NCBI GenBank assembly: GCA_019634615.1
Contig: JAHCAZ010000005.1
Span: 1 to 64,000 of the forward strand
Direction: 5' to 3'
DNA length: 64,000 nucleotides
Source: Opitutaceae bacterium
GTDB lineage: Bacteria; Verrucomicrobiota; Verrucomicrobiia; Opitutales; Opitutaceae
Positions within the stretch are counted from its first letter, which is position 1. Every line of letters starts with the position of its first letter. This document shows, piece after piece, positions 31,945 to 40,768 of this stretch. The notes under the pieces are model-generated. The model made no database searches. It had not been told where the DNA came from and was given only the letters and a program-made list of their open reading frames with translations. The position numbers and the translations under genes are program-made.

Positions 31945-33302
31945 GGCTGCGCCTCCGCCAGCGCCTTCTCCAGCGCTGCCTTCCAGGCCGGACGCAGCGC
32001 CGACGATTGCAGCTGGCGCTCGAGGTCGCGGCGCACCTCGGCGTTGATGCCGGGGACGGCGGCGACCACCTGGTCGATCGTGGCGTCGCCCGACCAGAGC
32101 CGGTCGAGCCACGGCTGGAAGCGGGTCATCACCGGCCCCATCGACCAGCTGGCGAAGCGCACGAAGTAGCGCGGGTCGCCGCCGGGATGCTGCTCGCTCA
32201 ACTCCCAGACCTCGCGGAAGCCACGGCCACGCAGACGCGGGTATTTTTCCTCCCACGCCGTCACGAAGGGCACGGCGGCGAGCACCGGGCTAGGCTGGTA
32301 CGGCTCGGCCTCGCTGATGAGCCACACGAGCGCGCGCCACGCGTCGGCGGGGTTCTCCACGGTCGCGCTGAGCGACAGGCCGCCGCTGGCCGAGCGGAAA
32401 TAGCGCGGCTCCTTCGCGCCGAAGCGCGGGAGCGGCGCGACGGCCCAGTCGTTGGTGAGCGTCTCGATGAGCCCCGTGTGCGGCACAGCCTCAAACAGCA
32501 TGGCAACGCGCCCCGACTGGAGCATCTGCGCTGCCTGCATGCCGAGCGCCTGCACACGGCGAATGTCGGGCATGACGCCGGCGCGGATGAGTTCGAGGTA
32601 CGCCGCGTAGGCCTCGCGGGCCTCGGGCGGGATGGCGAGGAACAGGCCGTCGTGCGCGATGGGGGCATGGTTCATCTGCTCGAGCGCCTCGATGAAGTGC
32701 GCCGGAATGAAGGCACCGTAGCGCTCCGGTTTGCCGTCGCCGTTGTCGTCGCGGGTGAGCGCCTGCGCCGCGGCGCGGAAATCGGCCCAGGTCCAGTCGG
32801 CCGCCGGCGGCTTGAGCCCGGCGGCGGCGAAGGCGGCGCGGTCGTAATAGACGCCGCAGGTGTGCGTCCAATTGCCGAGGCTATAGATGCCGCCATCGGC
32901 TGACACTGCCGCCGCCTTCACCTCGGGCCGGAGCTTCGCCCACACCGGGTCCTGCTCGGCGAAGGGCCGCAGGTCGAGGAGCCGCCCCTCGGCGGCGAGG
33001 CGGTCACGCACGGCGTTGTTGGTATAGAAGACGTCGGGCGCCTGCCCGGCGGCGATCATCGCGTAGAGCTTCTCCTCGCCGCTGAACGGGTTGAGCTTCA
33101 CGTGGATGCCGGTGCGCGCAAAGAACTTCTCCTGCGCGGGCTTGAGCGCCGCGATCTCCGCCGTGTTCGCCGCGCAGTTGTAGACGATCGTGCGGTCGTT
33201 CCCGCCCGACCCGCCGCAGCCGGTGAGGAGGAAGAGGGAAGCCAAGAAGCCGGGAAGAAGGTAGCGGACGAAGGAGGTCAAGGGGGCTTCAGGAAGTTTC
33301 AT
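31941..33302 (-). CDS. ABC transporter sugar-binding lipoprotein (family 1 solute-binding protein)
   Basis: A 453-residue lipoprotein. The signal peptide ends in a lipobox FLLTGC with Cys29. The mature protein has the two-lobed family 1 pattern (NPFSGEEKLYAMIAAGQAPDVFYTNNA, GGIYSLGNWTHTCGVYYDRAAF, GLFLAIPPEAREAYAAYLELIRAG). It would deliver an oligosaccharide to the two permeases encoded just upstream. The ATPase gene is not nearby, so a shared MsiK/MalK-type ATPase is likely. An in-frame ATG at 33311 is an alternative start. The 43-base gap before it contains an ATCCGTG repeat. Confidence 0.92.
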   Translation of the reverse strand: MKLPEAPLTSFVRYLLPGFLASLFLLTGCGGSGGNDRTIVYNCAANTAEIAALKPAQEKFFARTGIHVKLNPFSGEEKLYAMIAAGQAPDVFYTNNAVRDRLAAEGRLLDLRPFAEQDPVWAKLRPEVKAAAVSADGGIYSLGNWTHTCGVYYDRAAFAAAGLKPPAADWTWADFRAAAQALTRDDNGDGKPERYGAFIPAHFIEALEQMNHAPIAHDGLFLAIPPEAREAYAAYLELIRAGVMPDIRRVQALGMQAAQMLQSGRVAMLFEAVPHTGLIETLTNDWAVAPLPRFGAKEPRYFRSASGGLSLSATVENPADAWRALVWLISEAEPYQPSPVLAAVPFVTAWEEKYPRLRGRGFREVWELSEQHPGGDPRYFVRFASWSMGPVMTRFQPWLDRLWSGDATIDQVVAAVPGINAEVRRDLERQLQSSALRPAWKAALEKALAEAQP

Positions 33303-33345
33303 CAGTGTCATCCGTGCAATCCGTGGTTAAAGACTCCGGGGTGCC

Positions 33346-34206
33346 TCATTTCGATGCGCCCATCGAGATGCCCTTGATGAAGTGCTGCTGGGCGAGGAAG
33401 AAGAGCACCACGTTGGGCAGGAGCACGAGGAGCGAACCGGCCATGAGGACGTTCCACTCGACGACGCCGGAGCCGAGGACCTGGGTCTTCATGAGGTTGA
33501 GGCCGAGGGTGAGCGTGGCCTTCTCGGGGCTGTTGAGGTAGAGCAGCGGACCGAAGAAGTCGTTCCACGTGCCGATAAAGGTGAAGATCAGCACGGTCGC
33601 GAGCGCCGGGCGGGCCTGCGGGAGGATGATGCTCCACCAGATGCGCAGGCGCGACGCGCCGTCGATCAACGCCGCCTCCTCGCTGTCCTTGGGGATGGTC
33701 AGGAAGAACTGCCGCAGAAGGAAGATGTAGAACGGCGAACCGAACAGCGCCGGCACGATGAGCGGGAGGTAGGTATCCACCCAGCCGAGCCGCGCGAACA
33801 GGATGTACAGCGGGATCATCGTCACCTGCCCCGGCAGCATCATGGTCGCGAGGCACAGGCTGAAGAGCAGGTCGCGGCCCGGGAACCGGAAGCGCGCGAA
33901 GCCGTAGGCGACGAGCGCCGACGAGAGCGCGGTCGCCGCCATGACCGGCACGGTGATCACGATGGTGTTCCACAGGAACAGCGGCACCGGGAGGATGGTG
34001 ACGGCGCGGACGTAGTTCTCCCACTGCAGGACCGCCGGCAGCCAGCGGTAGGGCTGCGCAAACACGTCGGGCAGCGTGTGCAGCGACGAGCTGAGCATCC
34101 ACGCGACCGGCGTGGCAAAGAGGGCACCGAGGCCGAGCAGCACAAGGTAGAGCGTGCCGATGCGCAGCACGCGCGCGGGCGCCGAGCCGTGGCTGAGGCC
34201 GTTCAT
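33346..34206 (-). CDS. ABC sugar permease, MalG-type
   Basis: A 286-residue inner-membrane protein with six hydrophobic segments and the EAA loop (EEAALIDGASRLRIWWSIILPQARP) that docks the ATPase. The C-terminus FFLAQQHFIKGISMGASK is typical of MalG-type carbohydrate permeases. The ATG overlaps the upstream permease stop as ATGA. It acts with the gene at 34203-35099 as a heterodimer. Confidence 0.93.
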   Translation of the reverse strand: MNGLSHGSAPARVLRIGTLYLVLLGLGALFATPVAWMLSSSLHTLPDVFAQPYRWLPAVLQWENYVRAVTILPVPLFLWNTIVITVPVMAATALSSALVAYGFARFRFPGRDLLFSLCLATMMLPGQVTMIPLYILFARLGWVDTYLPLIVPALFGSPFYIFLLRQFFLTIPKDSEEAALIDGASRLRIWWSIILPQARPALATVLIFTFIGTWNDFFGPLLYLNSPEKATLTLGLNLMKTQVLGSGVVEWNVLMAGSLLVLLPNVVLFFLAQQHFIKGISMGASK

Positions 34207-35099
34207 GCGCTGCCTCCCTCGTAGTGCACGCGCGACTTCGAGACGCGCCAGGCGATCCACGTGCAGACGGTGATGATCAGGAACAGCGCCCAGGCCAGCG
34301 CCGAGGCGTAGCCCATGTCGTACTCCTGGAAGGCCTTCTTGTAGATATAGAGGACGATGAAGAGCGTGCTCTGGTTGGGCCCGCCCTCGCTGCCCGGCTG
34401 CACCCCGCCCGTCATGACGAACGCCTGGGTGAATACCTGCAGCGCGCCCACCAGCCCCATGATGAGATTGAACAGGAGCGCCGGCGAAATCAGCGGCAGC
34501 GTCACCGCGAAAAAGCGTCGCACCGGCCCGGCGCCGTCGATCGCGGCCGCCTCCTTCAGCTCCGGCGGCACACCCTGCAGCGCGGCGAGGCAGATGATCA
34601 TCTGCCCGCCCACGGTCCACAGCGACATGAGTACGAGCGCCGGCTTCGCCCAGGTCTCATCTTGCAGCCACAGCGGACCTTCCAGGCCGAACCGCGCGAG
34701 CGCGAGGTTGATGAGGCCAAACTCCGGGTTGAGCAGCCACAGCCACAGGATCGACAGCGCCACGGTGTTGGTCACCGACGGCAGGAAGAACAGCGTGCGG
34801 AAGAACCCCAGCCCGCGCACCGGCGCATCGAGCAGGAGCGCCAGCCCAAGCGAAAGCACCATGCCCAAGGGCACGCCCAAGACCGCGTAGTACGCGGTGT
34901 TGCCCAGGCTGCGATAGAAGATCGGGTCGCCGAACATGCGCCGGTAGTTTTCCAGGCCGACCCATTGCGGCGGCGACAGGAGGCTCGACGCCGTGAAGCT
35001 CAGGTAGAGCGAATACACCATCGGCCCCGCGGTGAGCAGCACGAAGCCGATCACCCACGGCGACACGAAGAGCCAGCCCTGTTTGTGCTCCGCTTTCAC
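34203..35099 (-). CDS. ABC sugar permease, MalF-type
   Basis: A 298-residue membrane protein with six hydrophobic segments, starting HKQGWLFVSPWVIGFVLLTAGPM, the usual N-terminus of MalF/UgpA-type permeases. The EAA loop reads KEAAAIDGAGPVRRFFAVTLPLISP. GTG at 35099 overlaps the preceding stop (GTGA) and precedes family homology directly; longer upstream starts would run through the neighbouring gene. Confidence 0.93.
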   Translation of the reverse strand: MKAEHKQGWLFVSPWVIGFVLLTAGPMVYSLYLSFTASSLLSPPQWVGLENYRRMFGDPIFYRSLGNTAYYAVLGVPLGMVLSLGLALLLDAPVRGLGFFRTLFFLPSVTNTVALSILWLWLLNPEFGLINLALARFGLEGPLWLQDETWAKPALVLMSLWTVGGQMIICLAALQGVPPELKEAAAIDGAGPVRRFFAVTLPLISPALLFNLIMGLVGALQVFTQAFVMTGGVQPGSEGGPNQSTLFIVLYIYKKAFQEYDMGYASALAWALFLIITVCTWIAWRVSKSRVHYEGGSA

Positions 35100-36988
35100 C
35101 GGCCGGAAGTTTGGGTGGCGGTGAAGGCCGCGAAGGCTTCCGCGCCGTAAAGGGTGGCAGGCTGGAGCAGCGGGGCGCCGTTGACCGCGGCCACCGCCTC
35201 GAAATGCGGGACCTCGACCGGCTCGCTGTTGGCCGTGGCCCGCAGGATCTCCTCGGCCCAGGGGTTGTGCACGAGCTCGAGCGTGGTGTCGCCGCTGCGC
35301 ACGACAGTGCGGCGGTGCCGGCCGCCGCCGGGCGCCGTGTCCTCGAGGCGGATGGCGGCAGCGTGGCGCGACAGCGCGTCGAGGTCCGGGAAATCCGCGG
35401 CCGTCCACAGCTCGCAGTAGAAGCCATTCGCCCAGCCGCGAAACGCGTCACGGTCGAAGTCGCGCGCCGGGCCATCGTAATTGGCGATCGAGACGATGAA
35501 ACACCCGTTCGCCTGGCGCAGGGTCACCGGTGTCGCGCTCGCCGCCGGCTGCGGCGCCAGCGGGATCAGCACGCCCAGCACATTGCCGTCACGGAAGGTG
35601 AACCGGCTCGACGCCGGCAGCGTCGCGGCCGCGGCGACCGCCGGCCGACTGTCGATACGGAACTCGTCGAACGGCGCATCGAACGTGAACATCACGTCCA
35701 CGCGGAACCGCCCCACCCCGCGATGGCCCGCGCCCTTGGGCGCGTAACAGACGAGCGCGCGATTGCGGTGCTGCAGCGTGCAGGTGCGGCCCTCCTCGTA
35801 GAGGTAGCTCGCGTCGGTCGCCCCGCCCGTGACGTGCACGCGATTGGGCTGGCCGACGACGGCGTCGTTGAAGACGCCGCGGCAAAAGATCGAGCGGAAG
35901 TCGGAACACGCATGCACCTTCGTGCGCCGCCGCAAGCGCACCATGAAGGCGTCGCTGTGACCCGCGTTGACGTATGGTCGCGCCGCCGTGCCGAGCGCGA
36001 ACTCCTCGGTCTGCCAACTCGTGAGCTGGCTCCAGCCGCCGGGATAGAGGCCGTCCTCGAAGCGATGCGCCGCGTTATTCTCGTGATAGCTTTCGCCGTA
36101 GGTCTGCCAGCGCAGCGAGCACGGCAGGGGCTTGTCGAACGCGAGCCGCCGCGCCTCGTGCGGCACGTGGAAGGGCGTGATCGCGACCAGCGCGTTCTCC
36201 AGCACGGCCGAGGGGTGATCGGTGTCGAGTGAGCGCGCCGGCTCGAGCAGCAGGGGCGCGTCGAACGCCACCGCCATCGTGCAGTGCAGAGCCGACCAGC
36301 CACCGAGCGAGTCGTCGAGGTACGCGCGGCAATGCGGACCGGAGAACTGCTGGGTCGGCGCGTGATAGTACAACGCCGTCTCGATCCACAGACGCTCCTC
36401 GGTGAAGCGCGCGAGCTGCCGGACCGCCGCGTCCTGCGCGAACTCGGCGACGAGCGCGAGGAACCACAGGTCGAGCGCGGTGTAGGTCGGACTGTTGTAC
36501 TCGGAGAACACCGCCTGCCGGCGCAGCACGTGCCGGCGGTCGCCGACCGTGCGCACGAGGGTGCGCAGGCGACCGGCCCCGGCCGCGACCGCGAGGGGCT
36601 CACCATAGCGCTCGCCGCCGAGGATCAGCGCCGCCCAGGCCGCCAGCGGGTGGTTGACGTTGCCGTCATGCCATTCGCAAAGCGCAGCCTCGGGCAGCGA
36701 GGCCTTGACCTGCGCCTCGAGATTGGCCGCGGTGGCGGCCGAGATGCGGTCGGGGATCGCCAGCAAGATCGCCAGCATCGTCGCCGGCGTGTGCGTGCCG
36801 TCGGCGCTGCGCGCCTCCGCGAGGAGCGCGTCGCCCAGCGCCCGCTCGGCCGCGTCGGCGGAGAACAACAGCGCGATCGCGTACCACAACGTGTCGCGCG
36901 GCCCCACGCACTGGCGCTTCGCCGGGTCGAACCAGCGGTTGCCATGCTGGCGCGCGAGATCGGTGAGGCGCGTGGCGACGGCGTTCAT
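35096..36988 (-). CDS. Uncharacterised alpha/alpha-toroid plus beta-domain protein of the sugar operon
   Basis: A 630-residue cytoplasmic-looking protein. The N-terminal 350 residues are helical (RDTLWYAIALLFSADAAERAL, YTALDLWFLALVAEFAQD), with an HCTMAVAFDAPLLLEPARSL segment. The C-terminal 280 residues are beta-rich. This toroid-plus-beta arrangement is shared by many polysaccharide lyases and unsaturated-glycan hydrolases, but no family is assigned. It overlaps the Gfo/Idh/MocA gene (ATGA, 36985-36988) and the MalF-type permease gene (GTGA), which ties it to uptake and breakdown of one glycan. Confidence 0.65.
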   Translation of the reverse strand: MNAVATRLTDLARQHGNRWFDPAKRQCVGPRDTLWYAIALLFSADAAERALGDALLAEARSADGTHTPATMLAILLAIPDRISAATAANLEAQVKASLPEAALCEWHDGNVNHPLAAWAALILGGERYGEPLAVAAGAGRLRTLVRTVGDRRHVLRRQAVFSEYNSPTYTALDLWFLALVAEFAQDAAVRQLARFTEERLWIETALYYHAPTQQFSGPHCRAYLDDSLGGWSALHCTMAVAFDAPLLLEPARSLDTDHPSAVLENALVAITPFHVPHEARRLAFDKPLPCSLRWQTYGESYHENNAAHRFEDGLYPGGWSQLTSWQTEEFALGTAARPYVNAGHSDAFMVRLRRRTKVHACSDFRSIFCRGVFNDAVVGQPNRVHVTGGATDASYLYEEGRTCTLQHRNRALVCYAPKGAGHRGVGRFRVDVMFTFDAPFDEFRIDSRPAVAAAATLPASSRFTFRDGNVLGVLIPLAPQPAASATPVTLRQANGCFIVSIANYDGPARDFDRDAFRGWANGFYCELWTAADFPDLDALSRHAAAIRLEDTAPGGGRHRRTVVRSGDTTLELVHNPWAEEILRATANSEPVEVPHFEAVAAVNGAPLLQPATLYGAEAFAAFTATQTSGR

Positions 36989-38001
36989 GCCGGCAACGTC
37001 ACTGCCGCCGCGTACGGCGGTTTGGTCAGGTCGACGGCCTGACCGGTGCGGATGGACTCGATGGCCGCGAGCACGACCGCCGTCGTGCGGCGCGCCGAGT
37101 GGACGGTGCACGGCGTCGGTTTGCCCTCCGCCACCGCCGCGATGAACTCGCGGTCGATCACCGCCGCCCCGTCCTCCGGCCAGGCCGGATGCTCCGTGAT
37201 CTGTTTGTCGACGCGGGTCATCAGCGAGTTGAGGCGGTTGTAGAGGCTGAAACTGCGCGCGCCGTCGGCCGCCTGCAGGGCGAATTTCGACGTGTAGGGG
37301 AACACCCCGACGTCGCCGATCGCGATGCTCGCCACCGCACCGTCGGCAAAGGTAAGCGAGATCGCGGCCGTGTCGACGATGGCGCGGGTCGGATGATGCC
37401 GGTTGCCACCCGTCGCGTACACGCGCACCGGTGCCGACGGATGCAGGTGGATGACCGTATCGACGATGTGGCAGCCCTGCGACAGCACGTTGCCGCCGCC
37501 CTGCACGGGGTCATTCGCCCAAAACTCCGACGGCCAGTGGTCGTCGATGACGTGCGCCGTGGTGAGCGTCGGCCGGGTGAGAAATGCCTTCGCAGCCTTT
37601 ACCGCCGGGAAGAAGCGCAGCTTGAAGCCGGACGACGCGATCACACCGCTGCGCTCGACCGCCGCTACGATGCGGTCGCAGTCGGCCAGGGTCAGCGCCA
37701 GGGGTTTCTCGAGGAAGAAATTCTTCCGCGCGGCGGCGGCCGCCTCGGCGAGGGGCGCATGGGTGTCATGCTGCGTGCAGATCCAAACAGCGTCGATGGC
37801 CGGGTCGGACCAGATGCGATTGAGGTCGGTCGTGGCACCGCCAGCGCCGAACTTCGCGGCGAAATCCCGGGCGCGATCGGCCGCGATGTCGGCCACCGTA
37901 TGCAGCTTCACCTGCGGACAGGTCGCGAGGAACTTGGCATGCTCGGCGCCGTAGCTGCCGCACCCGATGATGGCGACGTTGAGGACACGGGGGTTGCTCA
38001 T
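36985..38001 (-). CDS. Gfo/Idh/MocA-family oxidoreductase
   Basis: A 338-residue NAD(P)-dependent sugar dehydrogenase. The Rossmann motif is VAIIGCGSYGAEHAKFL (residues 9-25), the family EKP motif appears in FFLEKPLALT, and the C-terminal half has the two-layer beta domain with GGNVLSQGCHIVDTVIHL. It is the first gene of the ABC-transport operon and probably converts a sugar or inositol derivative from the imported glycan. Substrate unknown. The upstream gap (38002-38332) must contain the operon promoter. Confidence 0.9.
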   Translation of the reverse strand: MSNPRVLNVAIIGCGSYGAEHAKFLATCPQVKLHTVADIAADRARDFAAKFGAGGATTDLNRIWSDPAIDAVWICTQHDTHAPLAEAAAAARKNFFLEKPLALTLADCDRIVAAVERSGVIASSGFKLRFFPAVKAAKAFLTRPTLTTAHVIDDHWPSEFWANDPVQGGGNVLSQGCHIVDTVIHLHPSAPVRVYATGGNRHHPTRAIVDTAAISLTFADGAVASIAIGDVGVFPYTSKFALQAADGARSFSLYNRLNSLMTRVDKQITEHPAWPEDGAAVIDREFIAAVAEGKPTPCTVHSARRTTAVVLAAIESIRTGQAVDLTKPPYAAAVTLPA

Positions 38002-38332
38002 GGGCGAAGAATCACCGGGTTATTAAGCACGAATCCCGGGTTGGACACGCAAAACTACAGCGAAAATCCCGCAGGAGTGCGAACATTCATGCCAAACCGG
38101 ACGGAACCACGGATTACACGGATGGCACGGATACAATCCAATTGAACCACTGACGAACACTTATGAACACTGATTGGGATCTGTGAAGATCAGTGTAGAT
38201 AAGTGGTTTATCCGGTTTGGATCCGTGCCATCCGTGCCTGCCCTCCGTAGGCTTGGCGAAGGAGGGTAATCCGTGGTTGAAAACCCGGTCTTGGATTCGT
38301 GGTCCTTCGTGTCCATTCGTGGTTTCCCCGCC
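38002..38332. repeat. Divergent intergenic region packed with ATCCGTG-type repeats
   Basis: This 331-bp region lies between the leftward sugar operon and the rightward hydrolase pair. It contains GAACCACGGATTACACGGAT at 38104-38123, ATCCGTGCCATCCGTGCC at 38221-38238, TCGTGTCCATTCGTGGTTT near 38308 and a family A palindrome at 38241-38266. It also has an AT-richer GAACACTTATGAACACTGA segment around 38155-38175. Promoters for both directions must lie here, but none is distinct. Confidence 0.55.
38241..38266. repeat. Palindromic repeat family A, intergenic copy
   Basis: CCCTCCGTAGGCTTGGCGAA then GGAGGG: a 7-bp stem around the TAGGCT-T-GGCGA core, inserted between two ATCCGTG repeat units that read through from either side. 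Confidence 0.7.
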
Positions 38333-40768
38333 ATGGCTGACCTTGCGCCCCGCTACTACACGTTCTGGTCCATCAACGGTCCCCTCGACCGCGCGCGCCT
38401 GCGGCGGCAGTTGCTGGCCTTCAAGGCCGCCGGGCTGCACGGCGTGGTGTTCCATCCGCGCTTCTACCCCGGCATCCCGCCCTACCTGAGTGACGAGTAC
38501 ATCGGCATCGTCGCCGCGTGCATCCTCGATGCGAAGGAGCTCGGCCTGCGCTTCTGGCTGTACGACGAGAACGGCTGGCCCAGCGGCACCGGCGACGGGA
38601 AAGTGCTCGCGCAATACCCCGACAGCGGCGCGATGCGCCTCGACCTCACGCGCACGCCGACACCCGACTCGCTCGGCGCGTTCCACACCGACGCCGCCAA
38701 TCGCCTCGTCCCCGCTGGCACCCCCGGCGCGCAGACCTGGCACCTCACGCCGCGCAAGGTCAACTACGTCGACTCACTCGACCCGCGCGTGCTCGGGCAC
38801 TTTCTCGAGCTGATCCACGAGCGCTACCGCGCCGCGCTGCCCGCGGAGGCCTTCGAATACATTGAGGCGATCTTCTTCGACGAACCCGAGTCGGGCATGA
38901 TCAAGGACCCGTTCGCCGAGGTCGCCGGCATCCCTTGGTCGCGCACGATGCCCGACCGCCTGCGCGCGGCCTTCGGCGCCGATTACGTCCGCGTGCTCCC
39001 GCTGCTCTTCGCCCACGGCGATGGCAGCGCCGCGGTGCGCGTGACGTTCTGGGAACTCGTCACCGACTCGCTGATCGACGGCTTCTTCGCGCCGTACCAC
39101 GCCTGGTGCCGCCGCCACGGCAAGCAGTTCATCGGCCACGTGAAGGGCGAGGAGCACCCGCTCTTCCAGCTCCCGATGGTCGGCTCGTGCCACCGCGTGT
39201 ACCGGCACCTCAGCCTGCCCGGCATCGACTCGCTGGAGCGTTACCCGGCGCTCGATTTCTATCCGCGCCAGGCATCCTCCGCCGCGCGCCAGCTCGGCGT
39301 CGGCCGCGCGATGGTCGAGTGCTTCGGCGGCGCCGGCTGGGGCGCCTCACCCGAGGACCTCGAGCGCTATCTGCTCTGGCTCGGGCGCAACGGGATCACC
39401 GACTTTGTCTTTCACCTGAGCCAGTACCGCCTCGACACGGCGGCGATCACCGACTGGCCGCCCTCGGAGCCGCTGCACCTCAGCTGGACCGACGCCTTTG
39501 CGTCGCTGCTCGCCCGCGTGAGCCGTGAGCTCACGACACGCCCGCCCGCGGTGCCCGACACGCTCGTCGTGGCGCCCTACCGCGGCCTGATGGCTGCATA
39601 TGAGCCGTGGGAGCTGATGCAGACCAACGCCCACAACGCCTCGACCTACCCCGACACGCCCGCCGGCCGCATCAACCGCGCCTTTCTCGCCCGCCTCGAA
39701 GCCCTCAAGGCCGCCGGCATCGCCTACGACGTCGTCGACGAGCGCACGCTGGAGGAAGATGGCCGCCGCGAAGGCGGCACGGTGCGCGTCGGGCAAGCCA
39801 CCTATCGCCATCTCGTGATCGCCGACGGTGCCCAGCTGCGCGGGCCCGCCGCGGCGTGGGCAATGTCTGCGGCCGAGGTAGGAGCGACCTTGGTCGCGAT
39901 TTCGCCACCCGCCAGCAGCACGATCGCGAGCAAGCTCGCTCCTACCAGTCGCACCACGACGGCAATCCCACTCGCTTGGAAACTCACCTGGCCCACCGAA
40001 AACGCCTGGCTCCTCACCATCCAGCGCATGGCGCCCGCGACGTTCGCCGCTACATTCGTCACCGGGGCGGTCGGTGCGCGGCTGCATTTTGCGGATGACG
40101 TGCCAGCCGCCAGCCTCGACGGCATCGCCCTCGCGCTGCGGCCCGGCGACGAAGGCACGTACGTCGACCTGCCGGCACTGGGCGCCGGCCCGCACACGCT
40201 GACCTTTCGCACTGCCCGCGAGGTCCCGGGGGTTCCGTTCGTGTGGCTCAAGGGCGCGTTCGCGGTGCGCAGCCAAGTCCCGTTCACCGCGGGCCCCAAC
40301 GGCACCATCCACACCGACGGGCCCTTCACCGCCGCGGCCGCTGCGCCTGACGCGTCTGGCGAACTCGTTGCCGCCGGCCTGCCGTTTCTCCAGCGTCCGC
40401 TCGTCGCCACGGCCACCGTCACGCTGTTGGCGCCGACCCGCGTCCTGCGATTTGCCGACGTCCTCGGCGACGCGCTGCATGTCACGATCGACGATGAATC
40501 GGCGGGTTGGGTCTGGGGTTCGGATTGGACGCTGACACTCGCGCGCGAGTTGGCCGCCGGATCGCACCGGCTGCGCGTCGCCCTCGCGCCGAGCACGTTC
40601 AACCACTTCGGTCCGCACCACTACTACAACGGCGACTGGCATGTCGTCAGCCCGGGCCAGGTCGTGGGCGACAAGAACTTCGCCGACGCGCCCGACGCCC
40701 CCGCGCGCACGCACGTCGCGGCCTGGCACTTCAAGCCGTTCCGTCTGCCGGCGCGGCTGCACGTGTGA
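38333..40768 (+). CDS. GH106-like glycoside hydrolase (alpha-L-rhamnosidase superfamily)
   Basis: An 811-residue protein. The N-terminal barrel region (APRYYTFWSINGPLDRARLRRQ, then FKAAGLHGVVFHPRF and LRFWLYDENGWPSGTG) fits the family of large rhamnosidase-like hydrolases (GH106 and relatives). EAIFFDEPESG offers catalytic acids. The C-terminal region (about 540-811) holds beta-sandwich domains such as HVTIDDESAGWVWGSDWTLTL. No signal peptide is present, so it probably acts on imported fragments. Residues about 515-540 (VGATLVAISPPASSTIASKL) are encoded by a family C hairpin repeat. The gene ends with a GTGA overlap into the next hydrolase. The ATG at 38333 precedes the first conserved segment. 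Confidence 0.75.
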   Translation: MADLAPRYYTFWSINGPLDRARLRRQLLAFKAAGLHGVVFHPRFYPGIPPYLSDEYIGIVAACILDAKELGLRFWLYDENGWPSGTGDGKVLAQYPDSGAMRLDLTRTPTPDSLGAFHTDAANRLVPAGTPGAQTWHLTPRKVNYVDSLDPRVLGHFLELIHERYRAALPAEAFEYIEAIFFDEPESGMIKDPFAEVAGIPWSRTMPDRLRAAFGADYVRVLPLLFAHGDGSAAVRVTFWELVTDSLIDGFFAPYHAWCRRHGKQFIGHVKGEEHPLFQLPMVGSCHRVYRHLSLPGIDSLERYPALDFYPRQASSAARQLGVGRAMVECFGGAGWGASPEDLERYLLWLGRNGITDFVFHLSQYRLDTAAITDWPPSEPLHLSWTDAFASLLARVSRELTTRPPAVPDTLVVAPYRGLMAAYEPWELMQTNAHNASTYPDTPAGRINRAFLARLEALKAAGIAYDVVDERTLEEDGRREGGTVRVGQATYRHLVIADGAQLRGPAAAWAMSAAEVGATLVAISPPASSTIASKLAPTSRTTTAIPLAWKLTWPTENAWLLTIQRMAPATFAATFVTGAVGARLHFADDVPAASLDGIALALRPGDEGTYVDLPALGAGPHTLTFRTAREVPGVPFVWLKGAFAVRSQVPFTAGPNGTIHTDGPFTAAAAAPDASGELVAAGLPFLQRPLVATATVTLLAPTRVLRFADVLGDALHVTIDDESAGWVWGSDWTLTLARELAAGSHRLRVALAPSTFNHFGPHHYYNGDWHVVSPGQVVGDKNFADAPDAPARTHVAAWHFKPFRLPARLHV
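39878..39945. repeat. Hairpin repeat family C, copy inside the GH106-like gene
   Basis: The arms GTAGGAGCGACCTTGGTCGC (from 39878) and the complementary GCGAGCAAGCTCGCTCCTAC (ending 39945) pair across a 22-base loop. The inserted copy stays in frame and is translated. The ends match the copies at 11797-11856 and 20127-20202. Confidence 0.85.
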
